DNA from: JBBIQS01 sp037442205
Lineage (GTDB): Bacteria; Myxococcota; Myxococcia; Myxococcales; UBA5297
Direction of reading: 5' to 3'
NCBI GenBank assembly: GCA_037442205.1
Contig: JBBIQS010000044.1
Location: 1 to 64,000, forward strand
Length of the DNA stretch: 64,000 nucleotides
Shown one piece after another: positions 56,062 through 64,000 of this stretch. Each line of letters opens with the position of its first letter. Position 1 is the stretch's first letter. Under the pieces are notes generated by a model. The model was not told where the DNA came from and did not search any database. It saw only the letters and a list, made by a program, of their open reading frames with translations. The position numbers and the translations under genes were made by a program.

Positions 56062-56098
56062 CGAGGGGCGCCCAAGCCTCGGGCGCCCCTCGGTTTTT
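56062..56098 (+). terminator. Rho-independent terminator on the plus strand
   Basis: A perfect 12-bp GC-rich stem (56062-56073 with 56081-56092, loop AAGCCTC) is followed by G-TTTTT. That is a textbook intrinsic terminator in plus orientation. No plus-strand gene lies upstream (sdhC starts at 55878 on the minus strand). It could end an unrecognised short plus-strand RNA from about 55950-56060, or act as a barrier hairpin for the minus-strand hydrolase gene. Confidence 0.65.
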
Positions 56099-56128
56099 GC
56101 CTGGCTTTCAAGCGTCCAGGCGCCGTGG

Positions 56129-57097
56129 CTAGGGAGCGGCAGGCGTCGGCAAGGCCATCAGCTCGAGGATGGCCTCGGCCACCTCCTTCGGGTGGTCCTC
56201 GGGGATGAAGTGGCTGCCGTCCTCCAGCGAGCGGACGCGCTCGGGCGGGATGCGCAGGTCCTGGGCGAAGTGGGCCGAGTTCTTCTCGAAGCTCAGGGCC
56301 GCGTCGTGCTTGCCCCACAGCAGCGAGGACGGCCCGCGGAACCGCTGCAGCGTCGCCTGGTAGCGGGGGAACTCGGCGACGATCCGGTCGAAGTTCTGCG
56401 CCACCGAGCGCATCGGGAGAGTGGCGCCCTCGTGGAGCGGCCACCAGTAGTTGTCCACCGCCGCGGCGTCGAGCTTCTCCGGGCGCCCCATGTTGCTGCC
56501 CAGGAAGCTGCGGGTCAGCCGGGGCCCGAAGAGCGACCCGCTCATGGTCGAGGACATCATCCCGCCCATCCAGCCGCCCAGCTGCCGCATCTCCGAGGGC
56601 GGGGTGAATGAGTCGCCGTAGGCGGTGGTGTCGAGCACCATCAGGCGATCGACGCGGTTGCTCGCCAGCTCGAGCATCTCCCAGCTGACGAGCCCGCCGA
56701 GGTCGTGCACCACCAGCGCGAAACGCTCGACCTTGAGCTCATCGAGCAGGCCGAGCAGCCGGCGGGCTTGCTTCTGGAAGGCGTACTCGGAGGCGTCCTC
56801 CGGCTTGCTGCTGTCGCCGAAGCCGACGAAGTCCGGGGCGATCACCCGGAATCCGCGCGCGGTGAGCAGCGGGATCACGTTCCGGTACAGGTACGAGCTG
56901 GTGGGCAGCCCGTGGGTCAGCAGGATGGGCGGGCCGTCCTTGGGGCCCGCGTCGAGGTAGGCCAGGCGCTGGCCGTCGGCGGCGGTGGTGTGGCTCAGCC
57001 CACCGCGCCAGGCGGTGACGCTGGCCGGCACCGAGGCGCAGGCGGTGGAGAGCGACGACAGGAACAATCCGAGGAGCAGCTTTTTCGAGCGAGGCAT
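56129..57097 (-). CDS. Lipoprotein alpha/beta hydrolase, haloalkane-dehalogenase/epoxide-hydrolase clade
   Basis: Protein of 322 residues with a lipoprotein signal (MPRSKKLLLGLFLSSLSTAC, Cys 20). The alpha/beta hydrolase core has THGLP oxyanion motif (61-65), nucleophile Asp132 in VVHDLGG (H-D-x-G rather than G-x-S-x-G), an acidic/base pair near the C-terminus, and catalytic His in GSHFIPEDHP (about 297). Asp nucleophiles occur in haloalkane dehalogenases, epoxide hydrolases and some other hydrolases. Attachment to a membrane is unusual for this clade. It is divergent from a LysR regulator with a 116-base shared promoter region, so it is probably under its control. Confidence 0.85.
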   Translation of the reverse strand: MPRSKKLLLGLFLSSLSTACASVPASVTAWRGGLSHTTAADGQRLAYLDAGPKDGPPILLTHGLPTSSYLYRNVIPLLTARGFRVIAPDFVGFGDSSKPEDASEYAFQKQARRLLGLLDELKVERFALVVHDLGGLVSWEMLELASNRVDRLMVLDTTAYGDSFTPPSEMRQLGGWMGGMMSSTMSGSLFGPRLTRSFLGSNMGRPEKLDAAAVDNYWWPLHEGATLPMRSVAQNFDRIVAEFPRYQATLQRFRGPSSLLWGKHDAALSFEKNSAHFAQDLRIPPERVRSLEDGSHFIPEDHPKEVAEAILELMALPTPAAP

Positions 57098-57170
57098 TGG
57101 GGTCTCCGTGGGAGCGCCGCGGCGTGCGGCGACCCTCTATCGGTAGCCCCGAACGCTGCTCCCCACATCG

Positions 57171-57210
57171 AGACAAAGTTGGACAATACTGGTCCCATTG
57201 AAGGGACAAT
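57171..57210. promoter_or_regulatory. Repeat-rich operator between the hydrolase and LysR genes
   Basis: The shared promoter region has GGAC-aatactg-GTCC (57181-57195), an inverted repeat, plus further GACAA direct repeats at about 57172 and 57204-57210. Such a cluster is what a LysR-type regulator would bind to control itself and the divergent gene. The exact -35/-10 boxes cannot be assigned. Confidence 0.45.
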
Positions 57211-57213
57211 CGC

Positions 57214-58110
57214 ATGGGCCTCGAATCGCTCGACGATCTCCGAATCTTCACGCAGGTGATGGAGTCCGGCGGGCTGACCTCCGCCGGGAAGGTGCTCCAC
57301 CTGGCGCGCAACCAGATCAGCCGGCGGCTGGCGCGGCTCGAGCGGACGCTCGGCGCGCGGCTCTTCGAGCGGACCACGCGGAGCATCACCCCGACCGAGG
57401 CCGGGCGCGCGCTCTACGCCCACGCCGTCGCGCTGCTGGAAACCGCGGCCAAGGCTGAGCAGGCGGTCGCGCCCGGCGCGGCGCTGCAGGGGCGGGTTCG
57501 CCTCGCGGTCAAGACCTCCTCCATCGAGTTCGCCCTGGTCCAGGAGCTCGCCGCGGCGCTCGAGCAGCACCCGGGGCTCTCGCTCCAGCTCATCGTCAGG
57601 GACGAGCCCGTCGACCTGGTGGCGGAGGGGGTCGATCTGTCGCTGCAGGTCGGAATGCTGCCCGACAGCACCAACATCGCCCGCGCCGTCGGGAGCGCGC
57701 ACTTCGTCCTGGCGGCCTCACCTCAGTACCTCGAGCGACACGGACGCCCGCTGCAGCCGCGGGAGCTCGCCGACCACCAGTGCCTGCGCCGGCTGGGGCC
57801 GCTGCCGGAGCTGGCCTGGAACCTGATCGGGCCGGGAGGTCGAGAGGTGACGGCGCGCATCGGCGGTCGCTTCGAGTGCAGCGACGCCCGCGCCCAGGCC
57901 GAGGCGATGCGCGCCGGGCTGGGGATCGCGCCCCGCCCTGCGGGCGAGGTCCGACAGGCCGTTCAGCGAGGCGAGCTGGTCAGAGTGCTGCCGGCGTGGC
58001 GCCTGGCTCCGATTCCGGTCTGGGCGGTGAGCCCGCCCGGCAAGGCGCGGCTGGCCCGGGTCTCTCTCTTCGTCGAGCTGCTGCGGCGGGTGATCCGGAA
58101 GCTCGAGTGA
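57214..58110 (+). CDS. LysR-family transcriptional regulator
   Basis: Regulator of 298 residues. The N-terminal winged helix-turn-helix (about 1-62) is typical ('LRIFTQVMESGGLTSAGKVLHLARNQISRRLARLERTLGARLFERTTRSITPTEAG'), followed by the periplasmic-binding-like effector domain (about 90-290). AAGGG precedes ATG 57214. It is divergent from the lipoprotein hydrolase, which is its likely target. The downstream neighbour ends only 12 bases away on the other strand. Confidence 0.92.
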   Translation: MGLESLDDLRIFTQVMESGGLTSAGKVLHLARNQISRRLARLERTLGARLFERTTRSITPTEAGRALYAHAVALLETAAKAEQAVAPGAALQGRVRLAVKTSSIEFALVQELAAALEQHPGLSLQLIVRDEPVDLVAEGVDLSLQVGMLPDSTNIARAVGSAHFVLAASPQYLERHGRPLQPRELADHQCLRRLGPLPELAWNLIGPGGREVTARIGGRFECSDARAQAEAMRAGLGIAPRPAGEVRQAVQRGELVRVLPAWRLAPIPVWAVSPPGKARLARVSLFVELLRRVIRKLE

Positions 58111-58122
58111 GCCTCGGAACCT

Positions 58123-58956
58123 CTAGCCCTTGGGAGCCACCCAGGGCTCGACGCCCGCCGGCTTTTGCCCCGGGCTCGGTGCCGGCGCCGGCTCGCGGGG
58201 CTTGGCCTCGACCTCCAAGCCGAGCAGATCGAGCAGCCCGTGCAGGAAGGTGAGCGGGTGCGGAGGGCAGCCGGGCAGGTAGAGCTGCGGGCGAAAGCGC
58301 TCGGAGAAGCCGCGCTCGAGCGCCTCGGAGCCGGCGTAGGGGCCGCCGGAGATGGCGCAGGCGCCGAAGGCGATGACGAACTTGGGATCGGGCAGGCCGA
58401 CCCAGGCCAGCTCCAGGGCCTCGCTCATGTTGCGGGTCAGCGGCCCGCTCAACACCAGCGCGTCGGCGTGACGCGGCGAGGCCACCCAGTCGATGCCGTA
58501 GCGGCCGAAGTCGAAGTTGACGTTGGCCATGGCGTTGCACTCGAGCTCGCAGCTGTTGCAGCCGCCGGTCGAAACCGAGCGCAGCTTGAGCGAGCGGCCG
58601 AACAGCTTCTTGAGCTCCGCCGAGACCGCTACCGGTGAGGGGACCGACTGCGCGGCTCCCACTACCAGGCTCTCCGGAGCGGCGCCGGCCATTCGCACCT
58701 CGGGAGTGAAGGCGATCTTCGAGGCCGGGCAGGCAGCGGCGCACTCGCTGCAGAAGATGCAGCGCCCGAGGTCCAGCCGCACCGGCTCCAGGGAGATGGC
58801 GGCGGTGGGGCAGACGTCGGCGCAGGCCGAGCACGAGGCCTGACAGGCCGCGTTGGAGATCAGCGGGCGGCCGCGGAAACCCTTGGGCACCGCCGCCCGC
58901 ACGTCGCGGATGTACTGCTTGCCCTGCGACATCCTCACCTTGAGCGCGTTCAGCAT
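58123..58956 (-). CDS. HyfI/NuoB-like small subunit fused to a 2[4Fe-4S] ferredoxin
   Basis: Protein of 277 residues. An N-terminal ferredoxin-like domain has CQASCSACADVCP and CIFCSECAAACP (about 38-85). The C-terminal NuoB/HyfI-type domain (about 125-250) has GGCNSCELEC, ACAISGG and PGCPPHP, so its proximal [4Fe-4S] Cys ligands are intact. In Ehr/hydrogenase-4 complexes this subunit passes electrons between the large subunit and ferredoxin. It starts 10 bases after the stop of the large-subunit gene and ends the operon. The Pro-rich C-terminal tail is unusual. Confidence 0.86.
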   Translation of the reverse strand: MLNALKVRMSQGKQYIRDVRAAVPKGFRGRPLISNAACQASCSACADVCPTAAISLEPVRLDLGRCIFCSECAAACPASKIAFTPEVRMAGAAPESLVVGAAQSVPSPVAVSAELKKLFGRSLKLRSVSTGGCNSCELECNAMANVNFDFGRYGIDWVASPRHADALVLSGPLTRNMSEALELAWVGLPDPKFVIAFGACAISGGPYAGSEALERGFSERFRPQLYLPGCPPHPLTFLHGLLDLLGLEVEAKPREPAPAPSPGQKPAGVEPWVAPKG

Positions 58957-58966
58957 TCCGGTTTCC

Positions 58967-60427
58967 TCAGAGGTCGTTGCCGCAATACGACAGGTCGAAG
59001 CTCTTGTTGGTGATGGGGAAGTCGGAGATCTCGTTCTCCCGCATCGCCTGGGCCAGCCCAAACCAGTTGCGCAGCGACGGGTCCTGCACCCGGTAGTGGC
59101 GCAGCAGCCCGCGGCCGTCGGTCTCGAGAACGTGCACCACTTCGCCGCGCCAGCCCTCGCACACTCCGACGGCCAGCGAGTTGGGCGCCAGCGCTCCCAC
59201 CTTCGAAGTCGGCGCCGGACCGGGCTCGATCTTGTCGAGCGCGGCATTAAGCCATTTAAGCGAAGCATCAATTTCGCGGATGCGCACCCGCGCCCGCGCC
59301 CAGCAGTCGCCGGTCGGCTCGATCACCGGCTCGATGGACAGCTTGTCCCACGGCGCGGAACGCAGCGAGGCGCGGGCGTCGAGAGTAACGCCGGCGCAGC
59401 GCGCTGCCATCCCGACCAGCCCCAGCTCCTTCACCTGGTTCGAGGTGAGCACGCTCACGCCCTTGAGCCGGTGCTGGACGGTGTGCGCCTCGAGGAAGTG
59501 CTTGTTGATCGGCGCCAGGTCCCGCTCCAGCAACTTCATATTCGCGCGCACCGCGTCCTTGAGCTCGGCGGTGAAGGCCACCCGCGCGCCGCCCGGCCGC
59601 AGCCAGCCGCGGCCAAAGCGGCTGCCGCACAGGAGCATCGCGGTGTTGATGGCGGTGGTCCGCAGCCGGCCCCAGGTGGTGCCGCCGGGGAGGAAGGCGA
59701 TGTCGGTGGCCATGCCCGAGAGGCCGGCCAGATGCATCGCGATCCGCTCCAACTCGAGCGCGATGCCGCGCGAGAACTGCGCGGCCGGGCTGATCTCCGC
59801 TCCGGCCAGCGCCTCGATCGCCGCGCAGTAGGCCCAGGCGTGGGCGATGCTGGTGTCGCCGGCGATGGTCTCGACCAGCGGCGCCAGCGCACGCGGGTTC
59901 GGCTTGAGCAGCAGCTTCTCCGCGCCGCGGTGCTGGTAGCCGAGCTGGATCTCGAGGTGATGGACCATCTCGCCCAGGCACATGAAGCGGAAGTGGCCCG
60001 GCTCGATCACCCCAGCGTGTATCGGGCCGACCCCGACCTCGTGGATCTCCTTGCCGGCCAGCTCGTAGAACGGGTAGTCGCGCATCGGCGCCGGAGCCGA
60101 CTTGGGATAGCGCACCGGCTTGAGCCAGGGATGGCCATGGACCTCCACCGACTCCTGCTCGGCCACCTCGCGCTCGAAGATGTGCAGGGTGTGGTGCTCG
60201 CGCGACAGCGAGTGGAACCCAGGCACCTTCGCCACGCTGGTGCGCAGCGGCTGCAGTGCCCTCTTCTCCTCGAGGATCGCGGTCAGCGCGACCTGCGCCG
60301 AATCATCGGCGGGGCTGCCGTAGAAGGTGACCAGCCTGGCGCCGTCGGAGAGTCGCGTGCGCAGCGCCTGGAAGAACTCGCCCGGGGCGCTGGGTTTGGG
60401 GGTTTCCAGTTTCAAGGTGGCGCTCAT
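58967..60427 (-). CDS. HyfG/NuoCD-like large subunit lacking NiFe-binding cysteines (Ehr type)
   Basis: Protein of 486 residues with an N-terminal NuoC-like part (about 1-150) and a NuoD/HycE-like part. The segment where hydrogenases have the first CxxC reads 'GYQHRGAEKLL...ETIAGDTSIAHAWAYC', with no Cys pair. The C-terminus reads 'SFDLSYCGNDL' where DPCxxC would be. Thus both NiFe ligand pairs are absent, as in energy-converting hydrogenase-related (Ehr) complexes. It ends at the motif with no cleavable extension, unlike NiFe proteins. The start overlaps the upstream gene by ATGA (60424-60427). Confidence 0.87.
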   Translation of the reverse strand: MSATLKLETPKPSAPGEFFQALRTRLSDGARLVTFYGSPADDSAQVALTAILEEKRALQPLRTSVAKVPGFHSLSREHHTLHIFEREVAEQESVEVHGHPWLKPVRYPKSAPAPMRDYPFYELAGKEIHEVGVGPIHAGVIEPGHFRFMCLGEMVHHLEIQLGYQHRGAEKLLLKPNPRALAPLVETIAGDTSIAHAWAYCAAIEALAGAEISPAAQFSRGIALELERIAMHLAGLSGMATDIAFLPGGTTWGRLRTTAINTAMLLCGSRFGRGWLRPGGARVAFTAELKDAVRANMKLLERDLAPINKHFLEAHTVQHRLKGVSVLTSNQVKELGLVGMAARCAGVTLDARASLRSAPWDKLSIEPVIEPTGDCWARARVRIREIDASLKWLNAALDKIEPGPAPTSKVGALAPNSLAVGVCEGWRGEVVHVLETDGRGLLRHYRVQDPSLRNWFGLAQAMRENEISDFPITNKSFDLSYCGNDL

Positions 60428-61857
60428 CGGCCCCCCACGGACGCGGCGACTTGCCGGAACAGCTCGTTGATGGAAGTGGGCACGTACAACCCGATGGCCA
60501 GCAGCAGCGCCACGAAGATGAACTTGGGCAACACCGCCAGGAACGGGATCCGCGGCCGGTCGAGGCCGGGCCGCGAGGTTCCCCAGATCATCGGGAACAT
60601 CGAGCGACCGGTGGCCACGAAGCTCACCGTGAGCGCGGCGGCGAAGGCGACGAACACCACGAACAACTCGCGGCCCACCAGCCCGCTCATGATGATCAGC
60701 TCGCCCACGAAGCTGCCGAACGGCGGCAAGCCCAGCAGCGCGAAGGTGCCGACCATGAAGAACAGCCCGCTGTAGGGAAGCTGCTTCACCAGGCCGGAGA
60801 CATCCTTGATCTCTTCGGAGCGGTAGTGCGCCTGGATCTTGCCGGCGGAGAGGAACAGGATCGCCTTGATGACCGCGTTGCTCACCACGTAGACGACCAC
60901 GCCGTAGGCGGCCTCGCCGCCCAGCCCCAGCCCGATGGCGATGACCCCGGCGTGGTTCATCGAAGCGTAGCCCAGCAGCCGCTTGTAGCGGGTGGAGACG
61001 ATGATGCCGAACGAGGCCACCACCATCGTGGCCACCCCCAGGGCGATCAGCTCGAAGCTCACCAGGTCGCTGTCGTGCACCCGGGCGATCTGCACCACCC
61101 GCACCAGCCCCAGCAGCGCCACGTTGGACTGCACCGCCGCCAGCAGCGAGGTGGTGGCCGGCGGCGCCGAGTCATAGGTGTCCGGTAGCCAGGCGAACAT
61201 CGGCACCAGGCCGAGCTTGGTCCCGTAGCCGAGCACGGTCAGCGCGATGCCCAGCCGCCACCAGCCGTCGCCGGTGGCGCGGGCCCGGGCCAGCGACTCC
61301 AGCTCGAACGAGACCGCGGCGCCCGCCGTCTCCAGGCTGCGAGCCAGGCAGGCGAAGCCCAGGAAGACCAGCGCCAGCCCCAGCCCAGAGAAGACCAGGT
61401 AGCGCCAGGCCGCGTCGAGCGAGGCCTTGGTGCCGCGGAAGCGGATCAGCGGCACCGCCGCCAGCGTGGTCGCCTCGAGGAAGGCCCAGCCCAACAGCAG
61501 GTGGTTGGAGAGGACCGCCAGGTTGGAGAAGACCAGGAACAGCGCCGCGGCGCCGACCCAGCCTGCGATGTACTCCGCCAGCCGCGGCTCCGCGTGCAGC
61601 CGGCCCCATATGTAGAGGGCGATTCCGGCGCCGACGACGTCGATCAGCACCAGGAACAGCCGCGAGGTGGCGTCGACCACCACCGTCCCGTTCAGCAAGG
61701 TGCCGTCGGGGACCAGGGCCAGCGCGCCGGCGGCCATCGCCAGCAGGACCGCGCCGGCGGCAAAGGCCACCACCGACCAGGGAACCGGAGTGGAAGCAGG
61801 CGCCGGAGCAGGCGCAGGAGCCGGCAGGGCGCCGGACAGGGTGCTCGCCGAGGTCAC
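60424..61857 (-). CDS. HyfF/NuoN-M-like proton-pumping subunit
   Basis: Integral membrane protein of 477 residues with about 13-14 helices. It belongs to the Mrp/NuoL-M-N antiporter family ('PLIRFRGTKASLDAAWRYLVFSGLGLALVFLGF', 'MFAWLPDTYDSAPPATTSLLAAVQSNVALLGLVRV', 'YGVVVYVVSNAVIKAILFLSAGKI'). Conserved Lys/His residues in helices are present (K in 'GTKLGLVP' and 'AIKAILF'). It pumps H+ or Na+ in a hydrogenase-4/complex-I-like assembly. ATGA overlaps both neighbours. Confidence 0.85.
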   Translation of the reverse strand: MTSASTLSGALPAPAPAPAPASTPVPWSVVAFAAGAVLLAMAAGALALVPDGTLLNGTVVVDATSRLFLVLIDVVGAGIALYIWGRLHAEPRLAEYIAGWVGAAALFLVFSNLAVLSNHLLLGWAFLEATTLAAVPLIRFRGTKASLDAAWRYLVFSGLGLALVFLGFACLARSLETAGAAVSFELESLARARATGDGWWRLGIALTVLGYGTKLGLVPMFAWLPDTYDSAPPATTSLLAAVQSNVALLGLVRVVQIARVHDSDLVSFELIALGVATMVVASFGIIVSTRYKRLLGYASMNHAGVIAIGLGLGGEAAYGVVVYVVSNAVIKAILFLSAGKIQAHYRSEEIKDVSGLVKQLPYSGLFFMVGTFALLGLPPFGSFVGELIIMSGLVGRELFVVFVAFAAALTVSFVATGRSMFPMIWGTSRPGLDRPRIPFLAVLPKFIFVALLLAIGLYVPTSINELFRQVAASVGGR

Positions 61858-62477
61858 AGCAGCACCTCCTCAGGCGGATGGGAAGGATTGCGGCGCCCGG
61901 AGAAGCGCACCAGGAAGCTGACGAAGGTGAGCACCGTCGCCAGGTAGATCCCGCTCAGCGCCAGGCGCACTGGCGCCGGCGGCTCGTGGGCCGAGGCCAG
62001 CTCGAAGAGCGCGATCGCGTTCTCGATGCGCAGCAGCCCGAAGATCTGGCTGAGCGGCTCGCGGCGGGTGGCCAGGATGAAGAAGCCGAGCAGCAGCGCG
62101 GTCGTGGCCACCGCGAGGTGAGTCGCGCCTAGACCCTCTCCGGCCAGCCCCGACTGCTGGGCGAAGCGGAAGGCCACCAGCACCAGCCCGCCGGCCATGG
62201 TCCAGGAGAGCAAATTGGCCGGAATCGACTCCACCCGCTCCGGCGTCCCCAGCCGCGTCAACACCAGATAGAGGATCAGCGGCGCCACCAGCCCGCGCAG
62301 CAGGCCCAGGTCGCCCAGGGCGATCGCCGAGTCCAGGCTCAGCTCGTGGAGGCGCCCGACGGCCATCCACGCCAGCAGCCCGCCCTGGAACGCCAGCCCC
62401 CAGACGCTCAGGCGCCAGGTGGCGGTGACCAGCGGCGTCAGCAGCACCACCATGAAGATCAGCAGCGGCAGGCTCAC
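61854..62477 (-). CDS. HyfE-like membrane subunit
   Basis: Membrane protein of 207 residues with about six helices ('MSLPLLIFMVVLLTPLVTATWRLSVWGLAFQGGLLAW', 'THLAVATTALLLGFFILATRREPLSQIFGLLRIENAIALFEL'). The size and pattern match HyfE, which combines features of NuoK-like subunits. Residue E in 'RIENAIALFEL' lies in a helix as in NuoK-type channels. It is coupled to both neighbours through ATGA overlaps (61854-61857, 62474-62477). Confidence 0.85.
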   Translation of the reverse strand: MSLPLLIFMVVLLTPLVTATWRLSVWGLAFQGGLLAWMAVGRLHELSLDSAIALGDLGLLRGLVAPLILYLVLTRLGTPERVESIPANLLSWTMAGGLVLVAFRFAQQSGLAGEGLGATHLAVATTALLLGFFILATRREPLSQIFGLLRIENAIALFELASAHEPPAPVRLALSGIYLATVLTFVSFLVRFSGRRNPSHPPEEVLL

Positions 62478-63403
62478 GCGGCACCTCCTCGCAGCCAGGT
62501 CGCCGCCAGCAGCGCCACGAAGGCCGCCACCACCGCGACGGTGAGGTACTGCGGAATCGCGCTCAGTTTGAGGCGCGCCACCAACCCCTCGATCAGTCCG
62601 ACCACGATCGCCACCACCAGCGTCAGCGCCAGGTTGGCGCCCGCCACCGCCACTGCCCCGAACTGCGCCGGCACCGGGTTGAGCAGCGAGGCCACCAGCG
62701 CGGCGCAGACGGTGAGCTTCATCGCCGCCGAGTACTGCAGCGCCGCCAGCTCCGGCCCGCTGTGGTCGAGGATCATCACCTCGTGGATCATCGTCAGCTC
62801 GAGGTGGGTGGCCGGGTCATCTACCGGGACCCGTGCCGCCTCGGCCTGCAGCACGATCAGCAGCGCCACCGCGCAGCCGATCACGATCACCGCCCGCGCC
62901 GGGTCGCCGAAGCCCACGTTCATCAACTGGGAGAACGAGGTCCCCCCGGTGACCAGGGCCAGCGTCCCCAGCGCCAGGAACAGCGCCGGCTCCACCAGCG
63001 CGCCGTAGGTCGCCTCGCGGCTGGCGCCCATGCCCTCGAACGAGCTGCCGGCGTCGAGCGCCGCCAGCATCATCGCCATACGCCCCAGGCCCCAGAGGTA
63101 GGCCACCGCCACGAAGTCGAAGCCCAGCGGCCAGGGGGCGAAGTCGCGCAGCATCGGCACGAAGGCTCCGCTGGCCAGCGCCGAGGCCAGCACCACCAGC
63201 GGACCGACCCGGAACACCGACGTGGTCACCTCGCTATACACCGGTTGCTTGCGCAGCAGCCGGCGCAGGTCGAACCAGGTCTGCAAGAGCGGCGGCCCGC
63301 GGCGGCCGGCCCAGATCGCCCGGGTGCGGTTGATGACGCCGATCACCAGGATCGGCAGGAGCAGCAGCGCTCCCAGGTGCAGCACGTAGAGCGCGACGGT
63401 CAC
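62474..63403 (-). CDS. HyfC/NuoH-like membrane subunit
   Basis: Membrane protein of 309 residues, NuoH/HyfC family (subunit linking the soluble arm to the pumps). It has helices through the whole length and the family's charged cytoplasmic loops ('FDLRRLLRKQPVYSEVTTSVFRVGP', 'RVPVDDPATHLELTMIHEVMILDHSGPELAALQ'), including the E/D residues of the quinone-like cavity region. It overlaps its neighbours by ATGA at both ends. Confidence 0.87.
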   Translation of the reverse strand: MTVALYVLHLGALLLLPILVIGVINRTRAIWAGRRGPPLLQTWFDLRRLLRKQPVYSEVTTSVFRVGPLVVLASALASGAFVPMLRDFAPWPLGFDFVAVAYLWGLGRMAMMLAALDAGSSFEGMGASREATYGALVEPALFLALGTLALVTGGTSFSQLMNVGFGDPARAVIVIGCAVALLIVLQAEAARVPVDDPATHLELTMIHEVMILDHSGPELAALQYSAAMKLTVCAALVASLLNPVPAQFGAVAVAGANLALTLVVAIVVGLIEGLVARLKLSAIPQYLTVAVVAAFVALLAATWLRGGAA

Positions 63404-64000
63404 GGGAGACCTCCTCTGGCCAGAGCCACGGCGGCGATGGCCGCCAGCGCCAGAAGCCCGACGGCGAAGGACGCAGTGGGCTCGGCCGACACCAGCGAGG
63501 CGATGCGCCGAGCCAGGTTCTCGCTGTGGCCCAGCGATTCGAACATCTTCTGTTCCACCGAGTCGACGCAGGTGGTGTTGAGGTGGCTTCCCTTGGCCGG
63601 GAACGGCCCCTGGGGCAGCTTCACTCGCTTGAGCAGCTTGAGCACCGCCTCGAAGACGCCGACGAACTGCAGCGAGAACGAGGTGCCGCTGTACTGCATC
63701 CGCGGCGAGACCGCGGTGTAGCCGCAGCCCCAGGTGACGTGGCGCGGCGCGGGCTGGCTACCGGCGAGCATCCGGCGCACCAGCAGCAGCGCCCCCAGCA
63801 GCCCGAGGAACAGGCCGGCCGCCACGTTCACCGGCGTCACGGTGCTGGCCACCAGGGCGTTGGCCGCGCCGACGTCCCCGCCCCCGGGCAGCAGCCGGGT
63901 GAAGAGCGCCGCCGCCGGGCCGATGACCCTCAGCGCGGCCGCCGGCATCAGCCCGACCAGCACCACGCCCAACGCGCAGACCGCCATGGCCGCGCGCATC
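63400..64000 (-). CDS. HyfB/NuoL-like membrane subunit, truncated at the window edge
   Basis: C-terminal about 199 residues of a HyfB/NuoL-type antiporter subunit; the gene continues beyond the right edge. Visible features are a C-terminal hydrophobic region and the soluble loop 'RHVTWGCGYTAVSPRMQYSGTSFSLQFVGVFEAVLKLLKRVKLPQGPFP' typical of HyfB/HycC. It is the first visible gene of the Ehr-like operon and overlaps HyfC by ATGA at 63400. The true start lies outside the window. Confidence 0.82.
   Translation of the reverse strand, partial: MRAAMAVCALGVVLVGLMPAAALRVIGPAAALFTRLLPGGGDVGAANALVASTVTPVNVAAGLFLGLLGALLLVRRMLAGSQPAPRHVTWGCGYTAVSPRMQYSGTSFSLQFVGVFEAVLKLLKRVKLPQGPFPAKGSHLNTTCVDSVEQKMFESLGHSENLARRIASLVSAEPTASFAVGLLALAAIAAVALARGGLP

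Noticed and set aside
58967..60427. Calling the large subunit a true [NiFe]-hydrogenase
   Set aside because: The cysteine pairs that bind NiFe are missing at both expected places, so hydrogenase activity is not supported.

Overview
The window is very GC-rich, densely coded chromosomal DNA. The gene content points to a Myxococcota (deltaproteobacterial) genome: eukaryote-like Ser/Thr kinases with TPR or PEGA tails, many secreted lipoproteins with 'DAG'-type linkers or Cys-rich (Dickkopf-like) motifs, several right-handed beta-helix proteins, an NtrC-type sigma54 activator, multiheme cytochromes and a Bacillus-type succinate dehydrogenase. No tRNA, rRNA, IS element, prophage or CRISPR array was seen. 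The genus is not determined; the multiheme, NrfD and Ehr-like genes suggest an anaerobe or facultative anaerobe.

Layout. Positions 1-14000 are a surface and secretome region. They hold a truncated gene encoding a 15-residue tandem repeat, two beta-helix lipoproteins flanking a zinc-finger/kinase/TPR protein, a Cys-motif membrane protein, a three-gene DUF1566/FlgO-like operon, and a decayed segmental duplication around a frameshifted 'GYQGRLL' protein. Positions 14200-20200 hold an ECF sigma factor, anti-sigma, secreted caspase-like protease and lipoprotein joined by ATGA overlaps, followed by a modular pectate-lyase-like (tailspike-type) protein. Positions 20450-24860 hold a spermidine-synthase-like enzyme, a DTW-domain tRNA enzyme, and a double-kinase gene overlapped by a TPR gene.

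Positions 24900-35600 are a respiratory and regulatory block: an octaheme HAO-like cytochrome, RtcB with an RbfA-like protein, and an operon of a small membrane protein, a cNMP-binding protein, a tetraheme lipoprotein, a four-cluster Fe-S protein and NrfD. Divergent to that operon is a sensor kinase whose periplasmic domain carries two heme-c motifs, with its NtrC-family partner. A good sigma54 promoter lies in front of the Fe-S/NrfD operon, which ties regulator to target.

Positions 36700-50000 are one co-oriented cluster: a giant SdrD-B/TIG/beta-helix protein, three cupredoxin-fold proteins over which the ligands of one multicopper oxidase appear to be divided, a lipoprotein, a subtilase and a Cys-rich lipoprotein. 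Positions 50100-58100 hold an FN3/TIG lipoprotein, a DUF815 ATPase, succinate dehydrogenase/fumarate reductase (CAB order), and a lipoprotein alpha/beta hydrolase divergent from a LysR regulator. Positions 58100-64000 hold a hydrogenase-4-like (Ehr-type) operon whose large subunit lacks both NiFe-binding cysteine pairs; it runs off the right edge.
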